A stretch of DNA of 14,769 nt, from the NCBI GenBank assembly GCA_002308755.1, contig DBVR01000023.1, positions 21,755 to 36,523 on the forward strand. The letters run 5' to 3'. Source of the stretch: Christensenella sp. UBA1259. Its GTDB lineage: Bacteria; Bacillota; Clostridia; Christensenellales; Borkfalkiaceae. Shown here piece after piece: positions 1 to 5,901 of the stretch. Below the pieces are notes generated by a model that saw only the letters and a list, made by a program, of their open reading frames with translations, made no database searches and was not told the DNA's origin. Each line of letters starts with the position of its first letter. Position 1 is the stretch's first letter. The translations under genes and the position numbers were made by a program.

Positions 1-36
1 GAGAATGCCCGCCACGAACTTTATTTTTCTTTGCCG

Positions 37-2454
37 TCAACTTTTCTTTCTTAAAACGAAATAGGTTATAGTGCCGCAAATACAGGCAAACAAGGCAAGG
101 ATAGCAAGTACGTTCCTTACCGTTACGTTGGGTTCGTTGACGAGATATTTCACTTCGACGTAGCCTTCTTTAACGCCGTCAGCCGTATCGAAAGATATAT
201 AAAGGCTGTCGGCGTGCTTTTTTATAAGCCGTACTTCCGTCGTTTCCGTAAACTCGGCGATAATATCGGTAAGTTCGGGGTCGGAGTACACCGTGCATGG
301 CTTTATCCTTTCTATCGTGTAGTTTACGGTGTCCGCGTCTTCGTAACGCTTATCGGTGGTGAAGTTTGCGGGTACGTACACCGCAACATCTTCGCCGCCC
401 GCTTTAACGCTGCCGAAAAGATATTCCGTGCCGAGCGCGGTAAAGTAATATTCGGCGGTTATCTTAACGCCTTTTTCAAGCCGCAAAACTTCGTTTTCCC
501 CGTCTTTTAAGGTAAATATATCGGTTTTGGTCATGACCGGCAGAATATATGCCGAAACTTTGGTCGTAACGTACACCGTCTTTTGGGAAACGGTCTTTAC
601 GACGTCCTTTTCTTCCGCCGCGGCGGCGGGAACCAAAACCACGCCGCTATCCGTTGCCAGCGCGTAATAGTCAAGCGAAGAATACGGGGAGTTTATATCG
701 ATTTCCCCTATAAGCGCGTATTCTTCCCGCTTTTCCGCAAAGTCATTGAAAACGAACGCCCCGTCCGTATAGTCCACACCGTAAACGGGGTAGCCGTCTT
801 TCACCGTATAGATTTTAAGTTCGGCGGGAACGTTGTCGTCGAGAGCGAAGTCGCCGTCTTTTTCGCAAGCGCCGAAGTCGGCGTTGCCGAGAGTGTCGGT
901 CTTATAGATAAAGTCGCTGCCCGCAACCGAGTACGCGACGTCTTTACCGTCGAAAGAAAGCGCGTAAGCCGTTATATCCCCGTAGGGGGATACGAAAGCC
1001 GCAGTAAAACCTTCGCCGTCGAACCTATATATCTTGCCGTCTTTTAAGGCGAAGATATTGCCCGCAAGATCGAAAGAAAACTGCGAAGTAAGTTGCCTTT
1101 CGCACAGCACGGTTTCTTTAACGTTTTTATAGACGTAAAGGTCGTCGGCAAAATAAAGGTTGTCCGCGCAGTCGGTAAACACGGCGTTCGCCGTTACGCC
1201 CACCACCGTCTTTTCGGAAAGAGAAAGGTCTTTTTCGTTCACCGTGATTATCGTGGTGTTCGCGCCGTTGTTGGAGAGAACGTAAAACTTACCGCCCGAA
1301 TAGAAGACGTCCTTTACGGTGGATATCGTCCTTAAAGTCTGCGGCGTTTCGTCGCCGTAGTGGAAAACGCTTATCACGTTGTCCGAAGAATAAACCACCG
1401 CGGTTTTCCCCGCCGCGAAATAGTCGGGTGCGTCGTCTATGAACCTGTTGTCGAAATACTCTTGCCCATACCCGTCGAACCCGTCCGTTAACGATAATAC
1501 CGTCATTTTATTCGCGTCGGTAACGACCAGTCCGTCCCCGAATTTCTTTATAAGTCGTATGCCGTTCAACCTGTTGTAGGCGGTCTTGCCGTCGGCTATC
1601 GCAAAGCCCGTAAATTTAAGGATATCGCCTTCCACCTTGAATTCCTGCACGCAGTTGCCTTCGCTGTCGGTAACGAGAAGATTTTCGCCCTTAAAGGAAA
1701 GCCCTTCGGGACGCAGGATTTTACCGAGATCGAAAGGCGACGGCTCGGTAGACAGAACGACGTCCTGCTTGCTTTCGAGATCCACTTTGCGGATAGCGCC
1801 TTCCTTTATGTAGTAAAGGTAGTCGTCGCTCGCTATCATCGCCGAAGGATTGACTTCCGAAAGTACCGTTTCGGGTTCGGCAAGCATGTCCGAAAGCAAA
1901 GTCCTGTATATCTTGTTGCCTTTAACGTAGAACACCGAGTCGGAGTTTATCGCCACGGGAGTCAACTGCTGTATGCCTTCCACCGTACTTTGCGTCGCGC
2001 CGTATATCTGCATCGCGGAAGAAAACGCCGTGATAAGATACGTTCCGTTATAGTCGAAATAACTTCCGCCTATCCCCGCCGCTATAACGTCTTTCGCGTC
2101 GGTAACTTCGCCCGTCGAAAGGGAATAGATATAAATACTCCCGTTATCGGAAAATATAAGCGAGTCGCTTTTGTATCTTTTTACCTGATTTAAGGACGTC
2201 CTGCCGTCGAGAACTCTCGTTTCGCCGTTGTAAAACACGATAAGACGGTTGCTTTCGGTAACGGCGGTAACGTCGTCGTCGCAGTAGGCGTTCAAGGGGG
2301 AGTTGAGTCCGTAATATTCGTATTCCCTTGCGGGAAGGATAACGTTCGCGTTGTCGGCGAAGGCGTTATGCGTCGCCGATAACGCCACCCAAAGAATCGC
2401 ACATATTATCGCCGCCGTAAAAACGGCGACCTTTTTTGCGGTCAAAATTTTCAT
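37..2454 (-). CDS. Signal-peptide, propeller-like/SH3-like single-pass membrane protein, 805 aa
   Basis: I do not recognise a named family. Residues 1-33 form a signal peptide: Lys-rich start, hydrophobic core at about 9-27, and an AFA|D cleavage-type site at 31-34. Residues about 35-600 are a long run of short beta-strand-like units with repeated aromatic/Asp/Gly patterns (for example YLYYI, NLYFAD, KIYRFDG), which suggests a beta-propeller-like ectodomain. Residues about 625-775 look like two SH3-like domains (around VYVTTKVSAYILP and CTVYSDPELTDII). The last 27 residues are a transmembrane helix with a short RKKS tail. The protein should therefore sit outside the membrane with a tiny cytoplasmic tail, possibly sensing or binding the wall. 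The start is fixed by the signal peptide; there is no Shine-Dalgarno sequence before it. A second SH3-like anchored protein lies nearby at 3319-4053. Membrane topology is well supported; function is unknown. Confidence 0.85.
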   Translation of the reverse strand: MKILTAKKVAVFTAAIICAILWVALSATHNAFADNANVILPAREYEYYGLNSPLNAYCDDDVTAVTESNRLIVFYNGETRVLDGRTSLNQVKRYKSDSLIFSDNGSIYIYSLSTGEVTDAKDVIAAGIGGSYFDYNGTYLITAFSSAMQIYGATQSTVEGIQQLTPVAINSDSVFYVKGNKIYRTLLSDMLAEPETVLSEVNPSAMIASDDYLYYIKEGAIRKVDLESKQDVVLSTEPSPFDLGKILRPEGLSFKGENLLVTDSEGNCVQEFKVEGDILKFTGFAIADGKTAYNRLNGIRLIKKFGDGLVVTDANKMTVLSLTDGFDGYGQEYFDNRFIDDAPDYFAAGKTAVVYSSDNVISVFHYGDETPQTLRTISTVKDVFYSGGKFYVLSNNGANTTIITVNEKDLSLSEKTVVGVTANAVFTDCADNLYFADDLYVYKNVKETVLCERQLTSQFSFDLAGNIFALKDGKIYRFDGEGFTAAFVSPYGDITAYALSFDGKDVAYSVAGSDFIYKTDTLGNADFGACEKDGDFALDDNVPAELKIYTVKDGYPVYGVDYTDGAFVFNDFAEKREEYALIGEIDINSPYSSLDYYALATDSGVVLVPAAAAEEKDVVKTVSQKTVYVTTKVSAYILPVMTKTDIFTLKDGENEVLRLEKGVKITAEYYFTALGTEYLFGSVKAGGEDVAVYVPANFTTDKRYEDADTVNYTIERIKPCTVYSDPELTDIIAEFTETTEVRLIKKHADSLYISFDTADGVKEGYVEVKYLVNEPNVTVRNVLAILALFACICGTITYFVLRKKS

Positions 2455-2460
2455 AATATC

Positions 2461-2489
2461 ATTTTAACACATAAATCTTTTTTTGTCAT
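2461..2489 (-). promoter_or_regulatory. Proximal promoter of the 805-aa gene, extended -10
   Basis: On the minus strand, ATGACA (2489-2484) is followed by a 17-bp spacer and TAAAAT (2466-2461), with TGT directly before the -10 (extended -10). The -10 ends only six bases before the ATG at 2454, so the predicted transcript would begin at or next to the start codon. This fits the absence of a ribosome binding site. Confidence 0.5.
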
Positions 2490-2621
2490 TAGTATTCGAC
2501 AATTTATTTCTTCAATCGCCAAACTCTTTATTTTTATGCCAAACTTCCCCTTTCTTTTCGATTTTTTATTTTTCTAATATGACCGAAAGTGTCAGTATTC
2601 AATGTTATCATGGAATAAAAG

Positions 2622-2635
2622 CGAACAAATGTTCG
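2622..2635. promoter_or_regulatory. LexA (SOS) box-like palindrome
   Basis: CGAACAAATGTTCG matches the Bacillus-type LexA/DinR consensus CGAAC-RNRY-GTTYG at every position; its arms CGAACA/TGTTCG are a perfect inverted repeat. It lies about 10-20 bp downstream of the start point predicted for the leftward consensus promoter at 2651-2678, a position where a repressor could block transcription. LexA binding is an inference from the motif. Confidence 0.6.
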
Positions 2636-2650
2636 TAAATTAAGCCCGTA

Positions 2651-2678
2651 ATTATACGGTGGGAGCGGGCGTTGTCAA
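2651..2678 (-). promoter_or_regulatory. Perfect-consensus leftward sigma-70 promoter
   Basis: On the minus strand TTGACA (2678-2673), a 16-bp spacer and TATAAT (2656-2651) match the consensus exactly. The predicted start is near 2644. A transcript would have about 190 nt of leader before the 805-aa gene at 2454 and would begin just upstream of the LexA-like box. It is preceded by CTA, as is the -35 of the rightward promoter at 2740. Confidence 0.65.
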
Positions 2679-2739
2679 TAGTCTTACGGCGTCGAAAAAT
2701 ATATAAAAATTTATTCGTAAAGGGGCGGTCATACCGCTA

Positions 2740-2767
2740 TTGACAGGGCGTTTCCGCGATATATAAT
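2740..2767 (+). promoter_or_regulatory. Perfect-consensus rightward sigma-70 promoter for the 171-aa gene
   Basis: TTGACA (2740-2745), a 16-bp spacer and TATAAT (2762-2767). The predicted start is near 2774, giving a leader of about 26 nt that contains the ribosome binding site AGGGAG (2788-2793), six bases before the ATG at 2800. A short inverted repeat, GCGGT-CAT-ACCGC (2725-2737), lies immediately upstream of the -35 and could be an operator. Confidence 0.75.
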
Positions 2768-2799
2768 CGGGCGTAAAGAAAAACCGCAGGGAGAGTTCT

Positions 2800-3315
2800 A
2801 TGAAAGAAATCTATGCAAAAGTCATGCTGTATTCTTACAGGCATTTACCGAAGATCGCCGATCAGATAGACGAGTTGGTCGAAAAAAAGGCGCTGTCATC
2901 CATTTCCGACTGTTCGCCGGCTATGGCGCAGTACCGAAAAATCGTCGATCTTACATACCAGAAACAAATCGTTCTGTCGCTTTTGCTTAACGTGAAAACC
3001 GTACTCGGTAAGTTTTCGGAAGCCGAAAGGGAATATTTCGAGTATAAATATTTCAGGGGCGTAAGTTCCGCGAAAAACTATTCTTTCGACCCGTCTTCGA
3101 GAAATTATTTCAGGGTGCAGAACAGGCTTATAAAAAAATTCGCCAAGTTCGCGGAAAAGATAGGATACGGCGACGAACGCGTGGAAAAAGAATTGCTTTC
3201 CGTGGAATTTTTCAGGGAAATGTTGAAGCGCGCCGAAGAAAAGGAAAACGCCGACAGAAAACACGCCGAAGTGCTTTTGGCGTTCAACAGGGAAAAAAGA
3301 GCGAAAACGGCGTAA
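2800..3315 (+). CDS. Protein of unknown function, 171 aa, mostly helical
   Basis: I do not recognise the family. The protein is highly charged, without a signal peptide or membrane segment, so it is probably cytoplasmic. Residues about 70-125 (FSEAEREYFEYKYF through SRNYFRVQNRLIKKFAKF) faintly resemble the helix-turn-helix of sigma-70 region 4 or ArpU-type phage regulators: an acidic 'S-E-x-E-R-E-x-x-E-x-K-Y-F' helix, a linker, then a basic recognition-like helix. The last 40 residues are a Lys/Glu-rich helix, probably coiled coil. The start is supported by AGGGAG six bases upstream and a perfect promoter. It converges with the 244-aa gene, leaving only three bases between the stop codons. 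A transcription-factor role is a weak inference; the gene itself is secure. Confidence 0.8.
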   Translation: MKEIYAKVMLYSYRHLPKIADQIDELVEKKALSSISDCSPAMAQYRKIVDLTYQKQIVLSLLLNVKTVLGKFSEAEREYFEYKYFRGVSSAKNYSFDPSSRNYFRVQNRLIKKFAKFAEKIGYGDERVEKELLSVEFFREMLKRAEEKENADRKHAEVLLAFNREKRAKTA

Positions 3316-3318
3316 CCG

Positions 3319-4053
3319 CTACTCGTAGTCGTTTTCGTCGTAATAACTTGCCGCCGCGTGGGCTTTCGGCTTACCCTTAACGGCGACGAACAGGGCAAGA
3401 AGCCCCGCAAACGCAAGACACCCGATTATAACTATACGCAAAACGTCGGTGTTTTCTTCGGCGGATTCGGGGGTTTCGGCGGGTTCGGACGGAGCGTCCG
3501 GTTCTTCGGGGATAAAGGTCAAAGGGTTTGGGTGGATATTTATCGTGAACGGCATAACGTCCGATTCCCTGACGTACCCCAAACGGTCGTTGTAACCCGT
3601 AAAGTACAGTTTTTCGCCGTTTACGGGAAGTTCCCCGTAATAGCAAAGCGTGCGGTTTTCAAAGACGTATCGGAGAATTTCCGTTTGTTCCGCGGTCTTG
3701 TAAAACGCCGTCGAGCCCGCCGTTACCACGTTTATTTCGGGATACGCCGAAGTTACGGAAAGTCCGTCGTAAAAAAGTTTTTCCGTCGGAACGTAACCGT
3801 CTATCGCCGCGCCGTTTTCGGGATCTATCTCGACGTGGGTAAAGTACGTTCCCGAATCCAGCGCTTTTACGTAGTAGGTGTAAGGCAGGTAAAACAAAAG
3901 GTCGTGCCCGCCGGAATCGGCGAAAAACGGCGCATCTTCGGTTATTACCCGCAGATAACCGCTTTGTTCGGCGGCGGCGGGAACTGCGGTTGCGGAAAAT
4001 AAAAACGGCATAATAAAGGTCAGCGCGATAAACGGAAGTTTCGATAGTTTCAT
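3319..4053 (-). CDS. Signal-peptide, SH3-like single-pass membrane protein, 244 aa
   Basis: The start is set at 4053 because AAGGA lies correctly upstream and a signal peptide follows at once (MKLSKLPFIALTF..., hydrophobic to about residue 24, Ala-rich cleavage region near 26-28). The open frame extends further upstream, but that part has no ribosome binding site and reads across the divergent gene region. Residues about 30-185 contain two SH3-like modules (around YLRVITEDAPFFA and NVVTAGSTAFYKTAEQ). They are followed by a Pro/Glu-rich linker (about 192-215), a transmembrane helix (about 218-240 of the mature plan) and a basic then acidic tail. This architecture parallels the C-terminal part of the 805-aa protein. 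It is probably an anchored envelope protein; binding to wall or peptide is an inference. Confidence 0.82.
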   Translation of the reverse strand: MKLSKLPFIALTFIMPFLFSATAVPAAAEQSGYLRVITEDAPFFADSGGHDLLFYLPYTYYVKALDSGTYFTHVEIDPENGAAIDGYVPTEKLFYDGLSVTSAYPEINVVTAGSTAFYKTAEQTEILRYVFENRTLCYYGELPVNGEKLYFTGYNDRLGYVRESDVMPFTINIHPNPLTFIPEEPDAPSEPAETPESAEENTDVLRIVIIGCLAFAGLLALFVAVKGKPKAHAAASYYDENDYE

Positions 4054-4189
4054 AACAGGTTCCTTGTATAAAGTGTTGTAACGAAAATTATACCGCAAAA
4101 AAACGCCCGCCGCGGGGGATATTATTATCGTAAAAGAAATTTTAATGTAAAAAAAAGCCGTTTTAACCAAGCGGCAAGATAGCGGGCAA

Positions 4190-4816
4190 GTGTTAAAAAA
4201 CGCGAAAAATGCGTACACTATTACGGTGAGCGGATTTTACGGCGAGAAAAACTTTCGCCTTGCGTATAAGATTATCGGCATATTTTTAGCCGTGGTTTGG
4301 GCAGGGTGTTTCATTGCCCTTACCGTAAGAACGGTGGAAAGGAAGATAATATATCCCTTAAAATACAAAGAAGAGATTCTGGAAGTTTCTGAAAAACACG
4401 GCGTTGACGCCGCGTTCGTTTTTGCCGTAGCGAATACCGAAAGCGGGTTCGACCCGCTTTCGGTAAGCGAAAAGGGCGCGGTCGGGATAATGCAGATACG
4501 GGCGGAAACCGCGGCGTATATAGCGGAGTTAAGGGGAATAACCGAGTACGATATAAAAAACGAAAAGACGAATCTCGATTTCGGAGCGTATTATCTTAAA
4601 TATTTGAGCGGCAAGTTTTACGGAATAAGGGAGATTTCCGCGGCGTACAACGCGGGGGAAGGTAAGGTAAAAGAGTGGCTTAAAAATGCGGAGTACAGTA
4701 AGGACGGAAAGGAACTGTATAAGATACCGTATGCGGAAACTTCCGCCTACGTCGATAAAATTTTAAGGGCGACGGACAAATATAAAAAATTGTACGGAAA
4801 ACTTCTTGACAAATAA
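4190..4816 (+). CDS. Membrane-anchored lytic transglycosylase (SLT domain), 208 aa
   Basis: Lytic transglycosylases of the Slt70/MltE fold (GH23) cleave the MurNAc-GlcNAc bond of peptidoglycan with formation of 1,6-anhydro-MurNAc. Here a hydrophobic segment at residues about 28-46 anchors the protein, and residues about 60-200 hold the catalytic domain. The catalytic Glu is E84 in the motif ANTESGFDP; GAVGIMQI follows at about 98-105 and the conserved AAYNAG at 151-156. The domain is complete and single. The reading frame opens at GTG 4190 because a stop codon lies upstream, and there is no ATG. No clear ribosome binding site precedes it, and a second in-frame GTG at 4226 is possible. It is divergent from the anchored SH3-like gene, consistent with an envelope role for both. 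The -35 of the tRNA-Leu promoter overlaps its last codons. Confidence 0.9.
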   Translation: MLKNAKNAYTITVSGFYGEKNFRLAYKIIGIFLAVVWAGCFIALTVRTVERKIIYPLKYKEEILEVSEKHGVDAAFVFAVANTESGFDPLSVSEKGAVGIMQIRAETAAYIAELRGITEYDIKNEKTNLDFGAYYLKYLSGKFYGIREISAAYNAGEGKVKEWLKNAEYSKDGKELYKIPYAETSAYVDKILRATDKYKKLYGKLLDK

Positions 4817-4834
4817 AAGAATTTTGGGTAATAT
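4806..4834 (+). promoter_or_regulatory. Promoter of tRNA-Leu
   Basis: TTGACA (4806-4811) lies within the final codons of the transglycosylase gene. A 17-bp spacer leads to TAATAT (4829-4834); an overlapping TATAAT at 4832-4837 is less well spaced. The predicted start is about 4841, just before the tRNA 5' end at 4849. Confidence 0.65.
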
Positions 4835-4848
4835 AATAAGAGCAAAAC

Positions 4849-4931
4849 GTGAGGGTGGCGGAACTGGCAGACGCGTACGTTTGAGGGGCGTATGGTTATC
4901 CGTGTGGGTTCAAGTCCCATCCTTCACACCA
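4849..4931 (+). tRNA. tRNA-Leu (anticodon GAG)
   Basis: The full cloverleaf can be drawn. The acceptor GTGAGGG (4849-4855) pairs with CCTTCAC (4921-4927), with one G-U pair. The D arm GCG/CGC (4858-4860/4872-4874) encloses a loop with GG. The anticodon arm TACGT/GCGTA (4876-4880/4888-4892) has the loop TTGAGGG, so the anticodon GAG is at 4883-4885 and reads CUC/CUU. A long class II variable arm with a GG/CC stem is present. The T arm GTGGG-TTCAAGT-CCCAT follows, then discriminator A4928 and an encoded CCA (4929-4931). The long variable arm and the anticodon both indicate leucine. The gene is intact and its 3' end coincides with the start of a direct repeat and of the AT-rich region. Confidence 0.95.
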
Positions 4932-4950
4932 AGTGTGTAGGTCGAAAAGT
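4931..4950 (+). repeat. Direct repeat copy 1 at tRNA-Leu 3' end (attachment-site candidate)
   Basis: These 20 bases, beginning with the last A of the tRNA CCA, recur at 5085-5104 with one mismatch (G/A at position 14). The shared core starts AAGTGTGTAGGTC. Flanking CACAC is also shared, with a one-base difference in spacing. This copy forms the left arm of the tRNA terminator, so it is probably the native one. Such tRNA-overlapping repeats are typical of integrase attachment sites. Confidence 0.6.
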
Positions 4951-4975
4951 CTTTTGTCTTTTCGACCTATTTTTT
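4938..4975 (+). terminator. Intrinsic terminator of tRNA-Leu
   Basis: TAGGTCGAAAAG (4938-4949) pairs perfectly with CTTTTCGACCTA (4958-4969) around an 8-nt loop and is followed by six T residues (4970-4975). It is the expected end of the tRNA transcript. Confidence 0.9.
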
Positions 4976-5015
4976 GCGTTTTTTAGGCAAAAATGGGCTA
5001 TTTTCGCATTTTTTT

Positions 5016-5045
5016 GAGATCTTGAGTTTTCAAGGTCTTTTTTTT
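5016..5045 (+). terminator. Second intrinsic terminator
   Basis: AGATCTTGA (5017-5025) pairs with TCAAGGTCT (5030-5038), nine pairs including one G-U, around the loop GTTT. A run of T residues continues to 5045. It lies about 70 bp after the tRNA terminator with no gene between them. Confidence 0.75.
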
Positions 5046-5084
5046 ATTCCCGAAAAACCAAAAAAACACCCTAAAAACACACTT

Positions 5085-5104
5085 AAGTGTGTAGGTCAAA
5101 AAGT
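5085..5104 (+). repeat. Direct repeat copy 2 (attachment-site candidate)
   Basis: A 19/20 match to 4931-4950. Its left part is also the right half of a perfect 16-bp palindrome, ACACACTTAAGTGTGT (5077-5092). The sequence to its right differs from that of copy 1, so the terminator stem is not preserved. The two copies are offset by 154 bp. Confidence 0.6.
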
Positions 5105-5272
5105 GTGCGGTGGGGGGATTTGAACCTATAAACAACATCTAAAAACATTAAAAAGTTAGATAAAATCTAGTGTTTTTTAGTGTGAGGCTGTTTTTTAACA
5201 TTAAGGCTTAAAATAAGAAATTGCCGTAAAATGGGGGTTCAAATCCCGTCTCCTCACCATTTTTCACTTTTT
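5098..5272. repeat. Nested imperfect inverted repeat with tRNA T-arm-like arms
   Basis: Three pairs of inverted arms are nested in order. AAAAAGTG (5098-5105) pairs with CACTTTTT (5265-5272), GGTG (5109-5112) with CACC (5255-5258), and GGGATTTGAACC (5115-5126) with GGTTCAAATCCC (5236-5247). The inner 12-bp arms have the TTCAAAT loop sequence of a tRNA T arm, in opposite orientations. Between them are a small hairpin TAGAT-AAA-ATCTA (5157-5169) and CTAAAAACA/TGTTTTTTAG (5139-5147/5171-5180). No coding sequence is present. The element could be a miniature inverted-repeat element, two opposed tRNA-fragment scars or a structured RNA. The arms are plainly visible; their meaning is open. Confidence 0.55.
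5182..5259 (+). other. Degenerate tRNA-like sequence
   Basis: GTGAGG (5182-5187) can pair with CCTCAC (5252-5257), and the segment ends in a T-arm-like GGGGGTTCAAATCCCGT followed by an acceptor-like CTCCTCA and CCA (5257-5259). The length fits a tRNA. However, the T stem has a G-G clash, the 3' end is one base short of a proper discriminator-CCA, and no credible D or anticodon arm forms in the AT-rich middle. It is most likely a tRNA 3' fragment or decayed tRNA rather than a working gene. Confidence 0.3.
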
Positions 5273-5342
5273 AGCATATCAAAAAATGAAAAGTGCATTT
5301 TTTGTTGCTATATAAACGGCAGAATTGAAATCTATTAGCAAC

Positions 5343-5371
5343 TTGAAAAATAAGGCTAAAAGTGATATAAT
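5343..5371 (+). promoter_or_regulatory. Promoter of the DUF1643/Thg1-like unit, near-leaderless
   Basis: TTGAAA (5343-5348), a 17-bp spacer and a perfect TATAAT (5366-5371) preceded by TGA, an extended -10. The start point should be about 5377-5379, two to four bases before the ATG at 5381. No ribosome binding site exists upstream of that ATG. Confidence 0.7.
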
Positions 5372-5380
5372 TTAGTTGTT

Positions 5381-5896
5381 ATGAGATGGATTTACGAAAG
5401 AGACAGTGGAAATAATAATCGCTACGCACTAGGGCAGATTTTTGAAGAAAACGGCAGGACCTTAATTTGCTTTGGAATTAACCCAAGCACCGCTAGCCCA
5501 GAGCAACTAGACAAAACAATAAATAAAGTTATAAAAATAGCGAGATTTAATGGATATAGCAACTGGATAATGCTAAACATTTATCCGCAGAGAGCCACAA
5601 ATCCCGACGATCTACATATGACCGCTAACGAACAAATAGTAAAGCAAAATATAGAAACTATTTCCCAAATATTAGATACATACCAAGACTGTGATATTTT
5701 GTTTGCATATGGAAATTTAATATCTAAACGGTCATTCTTACGCCCTTGTCTAGAACAAATATCAAAATTACTTAAACTAAAAAATAAGACGATAAAAGTA
5801 ATAAAACTAACAAAAGAAGGCAATCCAGTTCATCCATTATATCAAAAAAATTACGCTGAGTTAAAAGATTTAAAATATATGAAGGAGTATGTTTAG
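5381..5896 (+). CDS. DUF1643 family protein, 171 aa
   Basis: The protein matches the conserved plan of DUF1643, a family common on phages, plasmids and islands whose biochemical activity is not established to my knowledge. Visible signatures are GINPSTAS at residues 32-39 (the family's NPSTA motif), NIYPQRATNPDDL at about 66-78, the strand-plus-Gly motif ILFAYGN at about 105-111, and GNPVHPLY at 147-154 (the family's C-terminal G-x-P-x-HPLY). The full family length is present. It is soluble, with no signal or membrane segment. It is the first gene after the tRNA junction and is very AT-rich, unlike the genes to the left. A strong promoter ends nine bases before its ATG, so its transcript would be almost leaderless. 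The next gene starts five bases after its stop, so the two are likely co-transcribed and coupled. Confidence 0.85.
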   Translation: MRWIYERDSGNNNRYALGQIFEENGRTLICFGINPSTASPEQLDKTINKVIKIARFNGYSNWIMLNIYPQRATNPDDLHMTANEQIVKQNIETISQILDTYQDCDILFAYGNLISKRSFLRPCLEQISKLLKLKNKTIKVIKLTKEGNPVHPLYQKNYAELKDLKYMKEYV

Positions 5897-5901
5897 AAAA
5901 A

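Noticed and set aside
583..1047. A 154-codon plus-strand open frame inside the 805-aa gene
   Set aside because: It is antisense to a gene with a clear signal peptide and transmembrane tail. Its Arg/Val-rich composition is a codon-shadow pattern.
3358..4002. A 214-codon open frame on the plus strand
   Set aside because: It lies wholly antisense to the 244-aa SH3-like protein. It has Gly/Arg/Val-rich, low-complexity content typical of a reverse frame in GC-rich codons, and no ribosome binding site.
4097..4116. Hairpin CCCG-CCG-CGGG followed by seven T residues on the minus strand
   Set aside because: The stem has only four pairs and it lies upstream of the gene it would affect. It is too weak to call a terminator or attenuator.
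4054..4218. An extra 55-residue N-terminal extension of the 244-aa protein
   Set aside because: The signal peptide and ribosome binding site place the start at 4053. The extension would run through the divergent promoter region and has no start signal.
5109..5126. A tRNA gene on the minus strand (T-arm-like sequence)
   Set aside because: Only the T-loop region resembles a tRNA. No acceptor, D or anticodon arm can be drawn; it is kept as part of the inverted repeat.
5265..5302. Possible terminator CACTTTT...AAAAGTG followed by T residues
   Set aside because: It has a seven-pair AT-rich stem with a 17-base loop, which is weak. One arm is better explained by the larger inverted repeat.
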